In this document: positions 8,394 through 16,579 of the stretch, one piece after another
Layout of the letters: every line of letters starts with the position of its first letter
Numbering within the stretch: position 1 is the stretch's first letter
From: an uncultured Prevotellaceae bacterium
Lineage (GTDB): Bacteria; Bacteroidota; Bacteroidia; Bacteroidales; Bacteroidaceae
Assembly (NCBI GenBank): GCA_947166655.1
Contig: CAMVFC010000011.1
Location: forward strand, 1-42,325
Length of the DNA: 42,325 nt
Direction of reading: 5' to 3'
Notes under the pieces: generated by a model
Told to the model about the DNA's origin: nothing
The model's input: only the letters and a program-made list of their open reading frames with translations
Databases searched by the model: none
Program-made: the position numbers and the translations under genes

Positions 8394-9902
8394 TTACTTG
8401 ACGTACTCAGCCAGGTCGGTGAGGCGCATGTCGCCCTTGCGGAGGAAGGTGTCGTGCATGGCGAAGGCGGCGCTGAGGCAGTGGTGTGTGTGTCCGCTGT
8501 ACTTCTCGGCGAGCTTCAGATAGTCGCGCAGCAGGGGCTGGTAGTCGGGGTGAGCGACCTTGATGAGCTCCTCGGCCTTCTCCATGGCGCACTTGCCTCG
8601 GAGGTCAGCCACGCCGTACTCCGTGATGACGGCGTCGACGAAATGGCTGGTGTGGTCGATGTGACTGGCAAAGGGCACGATGCTGCTGATGGCTCCGCCC
8701 TTGGTGGTTGAGCCGCAGGTGAAGATGCTGAGGTAGCTGTTGCAGGTGAAGTCGGCTGAGCCGCCAATACCGTTCATCATCTTCGTGCCGCAGATCTTGG
8801 TGGAGTTGACGTGTCCGTAGATGTCGGCCTCGATGGCGGTGTTCAGTGAGCAGACACCGATGCGTGCGATGACCTCGGGGTTGTTCGAGATCTCGGAGGG
8901 ACGCAGCACAAGCTTGTCCTTGAAGAAATCGATATCATCGTAGATTCCTGTCAGGCACTCGTTCGTGACGGTGAGCGAGCAGGCGCTGGCGCTCAGCACG
9001 CGTCCCTCGCGCATCAGCTGCACGGGAGCGTCCTGCAGTACCTCGGTGTAGATGTTGAAGTTGGGCACTTCGGTGGAGTGTCCGAGTGCTCCGAGGACCG
9101 CGTTGGCACCGCTGCCGACGCCGGACTGCAGGTTGAGGAAGGTGGGAGGAATCTTGCCTTCGCGCATGTTCTGCACGAGGAAGTCGGCCACGTTCTGTCC
9201 GATCTTTGTCGTGATGGGATCGGGATCTTTGAAGGAACGTGCCTCGTCGGGAATGTTGCACTCGATGATACCGAGGATGCGGTCGGCGTCTACCTCCACG
9301 TAGGGCTTGCCGATGCGGTCGTTGGGGTGACAGATGGGTATCGGCGTGCGGTTGGGGTGGTACTCAATCTCGTAGACGTCGTGCAGGCCTTTGCTCTTCG
9401 GGCTGTGGAAGGCATTGAGCTCTACGAAGATTCCGCGTTTGGCCAGGCGGCAGGCTGTGGGGCTGATGCCTCCGGCGGCCGTCAGGAAGATATGGGCTTT
9501 CGAGCCGTGAACTTCTACGTCGCAGGCCTCGATGATGGCCCAGTCGATGTCGCCGAGGTAGCCTTGGCGAATCTGGGTGGCCATGTTACTCAGGTTGAGG
9601 TCGGTGTAGCGAATCTCGTTGAGGTTTACGTGCTTGCGGAAGTCGGGATTCGTCGTGTAGGGTGCGCGCAGGCCGATAGCCTGTTCGTTGGCGAGTACGC
9701 CGTCGCAGCTTTGTCCTGTGCTGGCACCGGTGAAGATATTCACTTTGAAGGGTCGGCCGGCCTCGTGCTCAGCGTGAGCCTTCTTAGCCAGTTCGGCGGT
9801 GACACACTTAGGCACGCCGGCGGGAGTGAAGCCAGAGAGGCCCAGCGTGTGGCCGTTCTCAATCAGGGCTGCGGCTTCTGCAGCTTGGATTCGTTTAATC
9901 AT
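8394..9902 (-). CDS. Acetyl-CoA hydrolase/transferase family, probable succinyl-CoA:acetate CoA-transferase
   Basis: The enzyme moves CoA between succinyl-CoA and acetate (or propionyl/acetyl-CoA and succinate), linking acetate and succinate/propionate pools. It has 502 residues, the usual class I CoA-transferase length. The N-terminal domain contains GLSGFTPAGVPK and FTGASTG. The C-terminal domain has QSGVGSGANAV and then YTEVLQDA, whose Glu287 aligns with the covalent-intermediate glutamate of AarC-type enzymes. MMNGIGGSADF, KGGAISSIVPFASHIDH and ITEYGVADLRGK are strong family signatures. It lies 34 bp downstream of the RNA methyltransferase. Together with sdhAB and methylmalonyl-CoA mutase it suggests succinate/propionate fermentation. 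Acyl preference (acetate versus propionate) cannot be read from sequence. Confidence 0.93.
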   Translation of the reverse strand: MIKRIQAAEAAALIENGHTLGLSGFTPAGVPKCVTAELAKKAHAEHEAGRPFKVNIFTGASTGQSCDGVLANEQAIGLRAPYTTNPDFRKHVNLNEIRYTDLNLSNMATQIRQGYLGDIDWAIIEACDVEVHGSKAHIFLTAAGGISPTACRLAKRGIFVELNAFHSPKSKGLHDVYEIEYHPNRTPIPICHPNDRIGKPYVEVDADRILGIIECNIPDEARSFKDPDPITTKIGQNVADFLVQNMREGKIPPTFLNLQSGVGSGANAVLGALGHSTEVPNFNIYTEVLQDAPVQLMREGRVLSASACSLTVTNECLTGIYDDIDFFKDKLVLRPSEISNNPEVIARIGVCSLNTAIEADIYGHVNSTKICGTKMMNGIGGSADFTCNSYLSIFTCGSTTKGGAISSIVPFASHIDHTSHFVDAVITEYGVADLRGKCAMEKAEELIKVAHPDYQPLLRDYLKLAEKYSGHTHHCLSAAFAMHDTFLRKGDMRLTDLAEYVK

Positions 9903-9936
9903 CGTTATAGTTTAATATAGGATTGATTTGTTGTGT

Positions 9937-11655
9937 CTATTCGTCTTCGTTGTTGCCGTCTTGTCCTCCGAAGAAGCGGCGGCGCGCTTCCTGACGGGCA
10001 TTGCGGTCGTTGCCTTTGGCGCGGAAGTCGCTGCGGCGGTCGTCACGGCGTCGACCTCCGTCCCGGTAGCCGCTGCGGTTGTCGAAGCTGCGCTCGTCAC
10101 GGTAGCCGGCACGGCTCTCACGGCGGTCGAAACCTCCTCGACGCTCGAAACGGTCGTCGTTGTGGTCGAAGCCTCCGCGGCGTTCAGAGCGGTCGAAGCC
10201 TCCTCGACGCTCGTTACGGTCGCCTCTGCGAAAACCATCGTTGCGGGAGAAACGGTTAAAGTGGTGGCGTTCGCGGTCGTCGCGGCTGAAGTCAGTGTCA
10301 TCGCCCGCCTCGCTGTCGAAGCCGCGTTTGAATCCGTCGCGCTTTTGCTTGAAGCGGCGTTTGTCGGCCATCTGACGACGTTCGTCGTCGGTCTTCACGA
10401 AGCCTCCGGCTGCTCGGTGCTCGTCCAACCGACCGTCGAAGAGTACGTATTTGCGCAACTCGCACTCCAAGGAACCGTTGAAGAGGGGCGTCTTGAGCGA
10501 GGGCTTGAGGCCAATCTGCTCAAAGCATTCTTCGTGATAGCTCAGCACCCATGCCTCGCCTCCGGTGAACTCTCGCTTGAGTTTCTGCCCGATGGTTTTG
10601 TACAGGCCGAGAATGTCAGGGGTTGAGATGCGTTCGCCGTAGGGCGGGTTGGTAATGATCAGGGGCTTCTGTTCTCCGCCTTCGGTCTGTTCGGGGCAGA
10701 GGTCTGTGGTGCGGAAGTCCGCTTCGTCGATGGTAATATCCTTTGAGAGTCCGGCTGCCTTTATGTTACGTCGTGCGATGCCGACTGCTTTCGGGTCAAC
10801 GTCTCGTCCAAAGATGTGATGTTCGAAGTCGCGTTCGCGGCTGTCATCGTTATAGACGTGTTCGAAGAGTTCGCGGTCGAAGTCTGGCCACTTCTCAAAG
10901 GCATAGCCCTGGCGGAACACGCCGGGGGCAATTCCTCTGGCGATGAGTGCAGCTTCGATACATAGCGTTCCGCTGCCGCAGAAGGGGTCGAGGAAGTCGC
11001 TTTCGCCGTGCCAGCCTGTCATCAGTATGATTCCTGCTGCCAGCACCTCGTTGAGCGGTGCGCTGACGGTTTCCTGCCGGTAGCCTCGGCGGTGCAGGCT
11101 CTCGCCGCTGCTGTCCAGGGCGAGGGTGGCATCGTAGTCTGAGATGTGAATATGCAGTTGCAGGTCGGGATTGGTGACGCTGACGTTGGGCCGTGTTCCT
11201 GTCCGCTCGCGGAACTGATCGGCAATGGCATCTTTTACCTTGTAGGCGACGAACTTCGAATGGTGGAACTCTGGCGAGAAGACGACGCTGTCCACTGCGA
11301 AGGTGGTCTGCGGCGTCAGGTGCTCGGACCAATCAATGGCCTTGACGGCTTCGTAGACGTCATCGGCGCTCTTCGCCCGGAATTGCTTGATAGGCTTGAG
11401 TACGCGGATGGCGGTTCGGAGACAGAAGTTGGCGCGGTACAGCAGTTCTTTGTCGCCGGTGAAGCTTACCATTCGCCGGCCAATCTGTATGTCGTTGGCG
11501 CCCAGCTCGGTCAGTTCCTGTGCCAAGATAGGTTCAAGGCCCTGAAAGGTCTTGGCAATCAAGGGAAAGGTAGTTCCCCCTCTGTTCGTGGCCTCCTCCC
11601 GTTGTCCCTCATTGGGGGCGGTGGAATCAATTTGGCCCGTAGTAATCGTATTCAT
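9937..11655 (-). CDS. THUMP-domain class I RNA methyltransferase with Arg/Gly-rich tail
   Basis: This is the RlmL N-terminal-half type 23S rRNA guanine-N2 methyltransferase. I choose the ATG at 11655 (MNTITTGQID, 572 residues). The frame stays open to 11853, but that extension overlaps cysE and shows no homology. Residues about 60-170 are THUMP (GRRMVSFTGDKELLYRANFCLRT region). The Rossmann methyltransferase domain has DPFCGSGT at 223-230 (SAM loop) and the catalytic NPPY at 336-339. Residues about 425-572 are a charged, disordered tail with ERRGGFD repeats, like RGG boxes, which likely add RNA binding. Residues about 11-30 (APNEGQREEATNRGG) appear to derive from a GC-rich intergenic-type palindrome. 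The gene lies 52 bp after cysE and 34 bp before the CoA-transferase. Confidence 0.9.
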   Translation of the reverse strand: MNTITTGQIDSTAPNEGQREEATNRGGTTFPLIAKTFQGLEPILAQELTELGANDIQIGRRMVSFTGDKELLYRANFCLRTAIRVLKPIKQFRAKSADDVYEAVKAIDWSEHLTPQTTFAVDSVVFSPEFHHSKFVAYKVKDAIADQFRERTGTRPNVSVTNPDLQLHIHISDYDATLALDSSGESLHRRGYRQETVSAPLNEVLAAGIILMTGWHGESDFLDPFCGSGTLCIEAALIARGIAPGVFRQGYAFEKWPDFDRELFEHVYNDDSRERDFEHHIFGRDVDPKAVGIARRNIKAAGLSKDITIDEADFRTTDLCPEQTEGGEQKPLIITNPPYGERISTPDILGLYKTIGQKLKREFTGGEAWVLSYHEECFEQIGLKPSLKTPLFNGSLECELRKYVLFDGRLDEHRAAGGFVKTDDERRQMADKRRFKQKRDGFKRGFDSEAGDDTDFSRDDRERHHFNRFSRNDGFRRGDRNERRGGFDRSERRGGFDHNDDRFERRGGFDRRESRAGYRDERSFDNRSGYRDGGRRRDDRRSDFRAKGNDRNARQEARRRFFGGQDGNNEDE

Positions 11656-11707
11656 TCTTATGGATGATGATGTTGTTTGGTCTGTCAACGCGTGTGGCTG
11701 TCTGCTC

Positions 11708-12649
11708 TTATCTTTCCTGTTTCGGAGCGTCCGTTCGCGCTTTATTCTGCAGGATTCTCTTCCCCGGTTCCACGCTCTCGGTGACCCAGATGTTACCTCC
11801 GATGACGGCGTCGTGTCCGATTGTGATTCGTCCGAGAATCGTGGAATTGGCATAAACGATGACGTTATCCTCGAGTATGGGATGGCGTGGGATTCCTTTG
11901 ATCGGGTTCCCGGCTTCGTCTACGGGGAAACTCTTTGCCCCGAGGGTGACTCCCTGATAAAGTTTCACGTGGTTGCCGATAATGCAGGTGGCGCCGATGA
12001 CGACGCCCGTTCCGTGGTCGATAGTGAAGTGGTGGCCAATCGTGGCGGCAGGGTGGATGTCAATCCCCGTCTCAGAGTGCGCCATCTCGGTGATGATTCT
12101 CGGAATCAGTGGCACGCCGAGCACAAGCAGTTCGTGGGCGATGCGATAGTTGGTGATGGCCTTGATGATGGGATAGCAGGAGATGACCTCTCCGTAGCTC
12201 TCGGCAGCGGGATCGCCCAGGTAGGCGGCTTCGACGTCTGTGGCGAGTGTCTGTCTCAGGGCGGGCAGTTTCTTCATGAAAGCGCGTGCCAAGTCGGCGG
12301 CTTTGTGCTTGCGTGAGTTCTGCGCCGAGGCGTAGCTCTCGCCATAGGCTTCGGCCTCTCCCCATCCGGTGGCAAAGCAGAGTCCGGCCTGTATTTGTTC
12401 GCATAAGATGCCGTAGAGACGTTCTGTCGCCGTTCCAATATGAAAGATAAGGTTTTGGCTGTTGACATTGCTCTTCCCGTAGAAGCCCGGAAAGAGAATA
12501 CTGCGGCACAAATCCATGGCCTCAGCCAGTTCGGGCTGAGAAGGCAGCGGGTCGCCGTCCCTGTGTTCATGGAACAGTCCGCAGAGCGACGCAGGGCTGG
12601 CCAGCTCCGTGGCCACTGTCGTCAATAGGGTTTGCGTAGAGCGATTCAT
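11708..12649 (-). CDS. cysE: Serine O-acetyltransferase (EpsC/CysE type)
   Basis: It acetylates L-serine with acetyl-CoA to give O-acetylserine, the precursor of cysteine. The protein has 313 residues. The helical N-terminal half (SILFPGFYGKSNVNSQNLIFHIG) is typical of the longer EpsC-like form. The C-terminal left-handed beta-helix begins near residue 185 with IDIHPAATIGHHFTIDHGTGVVIGATCIIG and YQGVTLGA, containing the conserved active-site His of the DHGTG motif. A TATCTTTG promoter element sits 15 bp upstream of the ATG at 12649. It leads a same-strand run with the methyltransferase, CoA-transferase and U32 genes. No cysK is in the window. Confidence 0.94.
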   Translation of the reverse strand: MNRSTQTLLTTVATELASPASLCGLFHEHRDGDPLPSQPELAEAMDLCRSILFPGFYGKSNVNSQNLIFHIGTATERLYGILCEQIQAGLCFATGWGEAEAYGESYASAQNSRKHKAADLARAFMKKLPALRQTLATDVEAAYLGDPAAESYGEVISCYPIIKAITNYRIAHELLVLGVPLIPRIITEMAHSETGIDIHPAATIGHHFTIDHGTGVVIGATCIIGNHVKLYQGVTLGAKSFPVDEAGNPIKGIPRHPILEDNVIVYANSTILGRITIGHDAVIGGNIWVTESVEPGKRILQNKARTDAPKQER

Positions 12650-12663
12650 GATTAAATCGGCTG

Positions 12664-12671
12664 CAAAGATA
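12664..12671 (-). promoter_or_regulatory. -7 promoter element (TATCTTTG) of cysE
   Basis: A perfect TAnnTTTG match on the minus strand, 15 bp from the ATG at 12649, predicts a leader of only several bases. No convincing -33 element is seen. Confidence 0.7.
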
Positions 12672-12773
12672 GTGATAATTTATGATTTACGTGTATTTTC
12701 TTCCCATTCTTTTTCTTTGTTGATGAGTTTTTGAGGTCTTGGGACTCCTGTCAGCCTTCTGTCGGTTCCTAAA

Positions 12774-12801
12774 ACGCGTCTTGCCGCTGCAGAAGACGCG
12801 C
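12774..12801. repeat. Inverted repeat in the cysE / M16 intergenic region
   Basis: CGCGTCTT and AAGACGCG form an 8-bp stem around an 11-base centre. No T-tract follows. Its role is unknown. Confidence 0.4.
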
Positions 12802-12851
12802 TCGGACATTGATTGTTCGAAGCGTTGAATCCTCCAATGGGATGAAACATT

Positions 12852-12889
12852 ACGAGGCGCCTGATTCGCATAGGAGTCGGGCGCCTCGT
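12852..12889 (-). terminator. Probable terminator of the M16 peptidase gene
   Basis: A 10-bp perfect stem (ACGAGGCGCC / GGCGCCTCGT) encloses a partly paired loop, 34 bp past the stop on the minus strand. Only a weak T-rich tail follows (GTAATGTTTC). Confidence 0.6.
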
Positions 12890-12922
12890 GTCGGTGCGTG
12901 GTTGAGGTCTCAGCCTGTTGCT

Positions 12923-15778
12923 TTATTTCTCTTTCTGCTGCATAGATTGGGCATCAGGCTCCATAACGACGATGACGCGATTGCCGTCTTTCTGAATTAT
13001 ATTGGCCATCTGACGGACGTCCTCTGGCGTGATGCTCTGGATGGTTCCCTCATAGTCATCGGCGGGGTCGTAGTTGCGGCGGTATATGGTGCTGATGCGG
13101 TTCATCCACCACCCATTCTCACGTTGGTTCTGTGCATAGGTCTTCAGCAAGTACTCCTTACCCTTGTTGAGACTCTCGGCCGAGACTCCGTTTTGGCAGA
13201 CGTCGGCGAAGACGTCCAGCACGATTTGCAGGCAGGTGTCAGTCATTTCGGGCTTGAGGGGGAAGGCCGTCTGCAGGACGTATCGTGGGCGGTCGTCGGT
13301 GCCGCGTGTAATCATTCCGTTGGCGCTGGTGCTGTAGGCTGCGCCGAGTTCTTCGCGGATCTTCTTCAGGTAGATTTCGCCGACGCAGTTGCCCAGAAGG
13401 GTCATGAGGGCTTGGTTGCGGACGTTCAGTTTGATGTCACCCGTCCATGCGCAGACGATGAAACTCTGCGGGGTTTCCATCTTCTTTTGGTAGCGGTTGA
13501 TGTGGTTTCCCGTGACGAAGTTGAGCCCAGGGTCTACAGCCTTATCCTTTCGCTTGACGCGCGGCAATGTGGCCAGATACTTTTCTGAGAGCTCCCGGAT
13601 CTGATCCTCATCGATGTTACCGAGGAAGAAGAATGTGAAGTCACTGGCGTCGGCGAAGCGCTCGGCCCACATCTGAAGGATGCGGTCGTAGTTAATCTTA
13701 TCCACGTCAGCCTCAGTCAGGGGAGTGATACGGGGATGATGGTTGTAGAGCGTCGCCTGGATGCTGTCGCTGAGGCTGGCCATGGGGTTGAGGGCTTTGT
13801 TACGCAGGCTCTCGCGCAGGCTGGAGAGGTATGCTCCGACAGCCTCTTCGTCCTTTTCGCGTGGCTGGAAGGTCATGTAGATCAGCTCGAAGAGTGTCTG
13901 AATATCTTTCTTGGAACTGAAGCCGGAGAAGTTCTCTTCGCGGATGTCGACGTTGGCGCTGCTTCTTACGTTCTTTCCGGCGAGTGCCTTGGTGAGTTCT
14001 GTGGAGGTAAAGCCACCTATCTTGCTGGCGCCCATCACGTCGTCGAAAGCTTCGAGGTTAATGCGCTCGCTGTCAGGATAGCGTCCCATGCCGCCCTCGC
14101 TCCATGCCATCATGCGAATCTCATCGTCCTTGAAGTCGGTTTCCTTTATGATGACGCGTATTCCATTGCTGAGGGTTAGGATCTTGGAGTCGCATGGCCC
14201 GTCTTCTTCCTTCTTGATCTTGCCGGGTTGGGGTAGGTTCTCAATCAGCGGACCCGTCTTCACGTTGTCCACCCATGCAGTGAGTTGCTGTGCTTGTGCA
14301 GCGTGTACGGCATCCAGGAGTGCTTTCTCTGTGGGGATGGCGAGGCTCTCCTTTTCGGGTGAGATGGCCAGTACTACGAGGTTGGTGTCCGTTCGGCTAA
14401 TATACTGCTGGAGTGCTTGGCTGAAGGCCTCTGCAGGCAGGTTCGGGAGTAGCTGCTTGGCCAGCTGGTATTCAGTCTCTATTCCGGGTATGGCTTCGTT
14501 ATTTAGGAATGAGCGGTAGTACTCGCGGGCGTAAGCGATACTTTTCTGCTTGTCGCGGTTGTTGTAGAGCTGTTCCATGGAGGAGAGGGCGTCGAGGACG
14601 GCGCGGTCCACCTCGCCTTTAGTGAATCCAAAAAGGTCTACGCGGTAGAGTTCAGCCAGTACGGCTTTGATAGCTTCGTCCACTTGTCCCTCCTTGGGCT
14701 CGATGTCTACGTTGAGTGCTCCTGTCACTTTCGATGAAAGAAGGAAAGGACCGTCGTAGACGTAAGCAGCCTTGAAGGGGCAGTCAGCTTTGAGTGAGAG
14801 CTCGTTGAGTCGTTGGTTGAGGATGCTGGCTCCAATGCGGGTCATGTTCTCAGTGAGATAGACTCCGAAGGTGTTGCGAAGACTGTCGGGGATGGCTTCG
14901 TGCTTGAAAGCGATGCTGACGTTCTGGCTGGTGACTTCGGGGTCCTTGTCGCTGATGACGATGGCCTCATTGTTGTTTGGCACGCTGTAGTATTCGCGCT
15001 TGGCAACGGGCTGCTTCACTTGGATGGGGCCGAAGAGGTTCTTGATCTTGCCCTCGATTTGGTCGACGTCTACGTCGCCGACGACGATGATGCCCTGTAG
15101 GTCAGGACGGTACCATTTGTGATAGTAGGCGCGAAGGGTGTCGTAGGGGCACTCGTCAACGACACTCATCAGTCCGATGGGGAAGCGACGTCCGTAGCGG
15201 CTGTCGGACATCAGCTTTTCGAGGTTGCGTACGATGATGCGTGTGGCACCACTGTTACGCATACGCCATTCGCCGTGGATGACGCCGCGCTCCTTGTCAA
15301 TTTCTTTTCCATCGAGGGTGAGGTCGTGGCTCCAATCGTGCAGGATGAGCAGACAGGAGTCGATGGCTCCCTCGCGGGCGGGAACATTATCTATATTATA
15401 GACCGTTTCTTCGACGCTGGTGTAGGCGTTGAGTTGCGCGCCGAACTTCACGCCGATTCCCTCAAGGTACTCAATGAGCGAGCTGTCGGGGAAATGAGTT
15501 GTGCCGTTGAAGCACATGTGCTCGAGGAAGTGTGCCAGTCCGCGCTGGCTCTCTTCCTCCTGGATCGACCCTACCTTCTGTGCGATATAGAAGAAGGCTT
15601 GGTTCTTGGGCTCTTCGTTGTGACGGATGTAGTACGTCAGTCCGTTGTCGAGCTGTCCTACACGCACCTTTGGGTCTACGGGCAGGGGCTGCATCATCAT
15701 AGCTGCGGGATCCTGAGCGTTGGCTTGCAGTGCGCTGGCGGCAAGCAGGAGAGTGGTCAGAAATGTTTTAAGTTTCAT
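12923..15778 (-). CDS. Periplasmic M16-family zinc metallopeptidase (pitrilysin-like)
   Basis: The protein has 951 residues: a signal peptide (1-21, cleavage after ANA-Q), then two M16 half-barrels, each with an N- and C-domain. The zinc motif HFLEH (H83, E86, H87) is intact, and the third-ligand region DKERGVIHGEWR follows near residue 160. The second half (from about 540, KILTLSNGIRVIIKET) lacks HxxEH, as expected for the inactive partner domain. It probably degrades peptides in the periplasm; such proteins are common in Bacteroidales. It is a single-gene transcript divergent from queH with an identifiable promoter (15821-15828) and a hairpin after the stop. Confidence 0.92.
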   Translation of the reverse strand: MKLKTFLTTLLLAASALQANAQDPAAMMMQPLPVDPKVRVGQLDNGLTYYIRHNEEPKNQAFFYIAQKVGSIQEEESQRGLAHFLEHMCFNGTTHFPDSSLIEYLEGIGVKFGAQLNAYTSVEETVYNIDNVPAREGAIDSCLLILHDWSHDLTLDGKEIDKERGVIHGEWRMRNSGATRIIVRNLEKLMSDSRYGRRFPIGLMSVVDECPYDTLRAYYHKWYRPDLQGIIVVGDVDVDQIEGKIKNLFGPIQVKQPVAKREYYSVPNNNEAIVISDKDPEVTSQNVSIAFKHEAIPDSLRNTFGVYLTENMTRIGASILNQRLNELSLKADCPFKAAYVYDGPFLLSSKVTGALNVDIEPKEGQVDEAIKAVLAELYRVDLFGFTKGEVDRAVLDALSSMEQLYNNRDKQKSIAYAREYYRSFLNNEAIPGIETEYQLAKQLLPNLPAEAFSQALQQYISRTDTNLVVLAISPEKESLAIPTEKALLDAVHAAQAQQLTAWVDNVKTGPLIENLPQPGKIKKEEDGPCDSKILTLSNGIRVIIKETDFKDDEIRMMAWSEGGMGRYPDSERINLEAFDDVMGASKIGGFTSTELTKALAGKNVRSSANVDIREENFSGFSSKKDIQTLFELIYMTFQPREKDEEAVGAYLSSLRESLRNKALNPMASLSDSIQATLYNHHPRITPLTEADVDKINYDRILQMWAERFADASDFTFFFLGNIDEDQIRELSEKYLATLPRVKRKDKAVDPGLNFVTGNHINRYQKKMETPQSFIVCAWTGDIKLNVRNQALMTLLGNCVGEIYLKKIREELGAAYSTSANGMITRGTDDRPRYVLQTAFPLKPEMTDTCLQIVLDVFADVCQNGVSAESLNKGKEYLLKTYAQNQRENGWWMNRISTIYRRNYDPADDYEGTIQSITPEDVRQMANIIQKDGNRVIVVMEPDAQSMQQKEK

Positions 15779-15820
15779 TTTGTTTGAAATAAAGAGTTAG
15801 GATAAATGACTTTTCGGGTG

Positions 15821-15828
15821 CAAAAGTA
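15821..15828 (-). promoter_or_regulatory. -7 promoter element (TACTTTTG) of the M16 peptidase gene
   Basis: A minus-strand TAnnTTTG match 42 bp upstream of the ATG at 15778. A TTG lies 22 bp further upstream and could serve as a weak -33. Confidence 0.65.
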
Positions 15829-15852
15829 CTGTTTTTTATGCTTTCTCATGCA

Positions 15853-15869
15853 ACTTTTCCGAGAAAAGT
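15853..15869. promoter_or_regulatory. Palindrome between divergent promoters (possible operator)
   Basis: A perfect inverted repeat ACTTTTC-CGA-GAAAAGT lies between the divergent -7 elements of the M16 gene (15821) and queH (15894). It could bind a regulator of both genes. This is inference from symmetry and position only. Confidence 0.4.
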
Positions 15870-15893
15870 GACCCGTCGGATAAGGTATTTCGC

Positions 15894-15901
15894 TAATTTT
15901 G
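15894..15901 (+). promoter_or_regulatory. -7 promoter element (TAATTTTG) of queH
   Basis: A TAnnTTTG match 18 bp upstream of ATG 15920. It overlaps a TTG at 15899 that opens the reading frame, which rules out that TTG as the translation start. Confidence 0.65.
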
Positions 15902-15919
15902 CGGGCAGAAACTGAAGTA

Positions 15920-16579
15920 ATGATGCGAAGAGAGGTTCCTGCCATAGAAATCCCTGCCGGCGTACGCGCCGAAGGTCGTGTGCTTTTGCATGCGTGCTGC
16001 GCTCCGTGCTCGAGTGCCATTGTGGAATGGCTATTGGCGCACGACGTGCGTCCGACCATTTACTATTTCAATCCCAATATTTATCCTCGCGAGGAGTATG
16101 AGACGCGTAAAGTCGAGAGCCAGCGTCACGCTGCGAGTTTGGGGTTGGAGTGGCTCGATGACGATTGGGGACACTCGTCTTGGCTGTGCGGCGTTCGAGG
16201 GTTAGAGGGTGAGCCTGAGCGCGGGCGTCGCTGTCAGCGATGTTTCGAGCTTCGCCTGACGGCCACGGCACGCAAGGCGTTGGAACTTGGTTTTGGTTGG
16301 TTTGCCACGACGTTGGCCTCGTCGCGATGGAAACGTCTTGAGCAGATTGAGGCGGCGGGTCGTACGGCCGAGGAGACGGTGGCTGCTGAAAGCGCTGCTG
16401 TTGGCGCAACGTCCTGTGGCGTTGCTGCGGGCGGTGAAATGGATGCCGCCCGTTATCCGCGCTTTTGGGCGCAGAACTGGCGTAAGGGAGGCCTACAGGA
16501 ACGAAGAAACGAATTGTTGCGTCAGTTTGGCTTCTACAATCAGCTCTACTGCGGATGCGAGTTCAGTCAAAGACTTTGA
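15920..16579 (+). CDS. queH: Epoxyqueuosine reductase QueH
   Basis: It carries out the last step of queuosine biosynthesis, reducing epoxyqueuosine in tRNA to queuosine. QueH is the non-QueG, Fe-S-dependent form. The protein has 219 residues from ATG 15920 (ATG 15923 is equally possible). Cysteine motifs are all present: LLHACCAPCS (C26, C27, C30), RGRRCQRCFELRL (C105, C108) and the C-terminal YCGCEFS (C211, C213). Residues about 145-180 form an Ala/Gly-rich segment that looks like an expanded loop relative to compact family members. It is divergent from the M16 gene and overlaps the convergent polysaccharide deacetylase by 17 bp at the 3' ends. Confidence 0.93.
   Translation: MMRREVPAIEIPAGVRAEGRVLLHACCAPCSSAIVEWLLAHDVRPTIYYFNPNIYPREEYETRKVESQRHAASLGLEWLDDDWGHSSWLCGVRGLEGEPERGRRCQRCFELRLTATARKALELGFGWFATTLASSRWKRLEQIEAAGRTAEETVAAESAAVGATSCGVAAGGEMDAARYPRFWAQNWRKGGLQERRNELLRQFGFYNQLYCGCEFSQRL

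Noticed and set aside
10160..11332. Long frames antisense or out of frame to the RNA methyltransferase
   Set aside because: GC-rich third positions and the RGG tail keep other frames open. None has domain-like sequence.
11656..11853. 66-residue N-terminal extension of the methyltransferase
   Set aside because: It overlaps the 3' end of cysE and has no homology; ATG 11655 gives the normal start.
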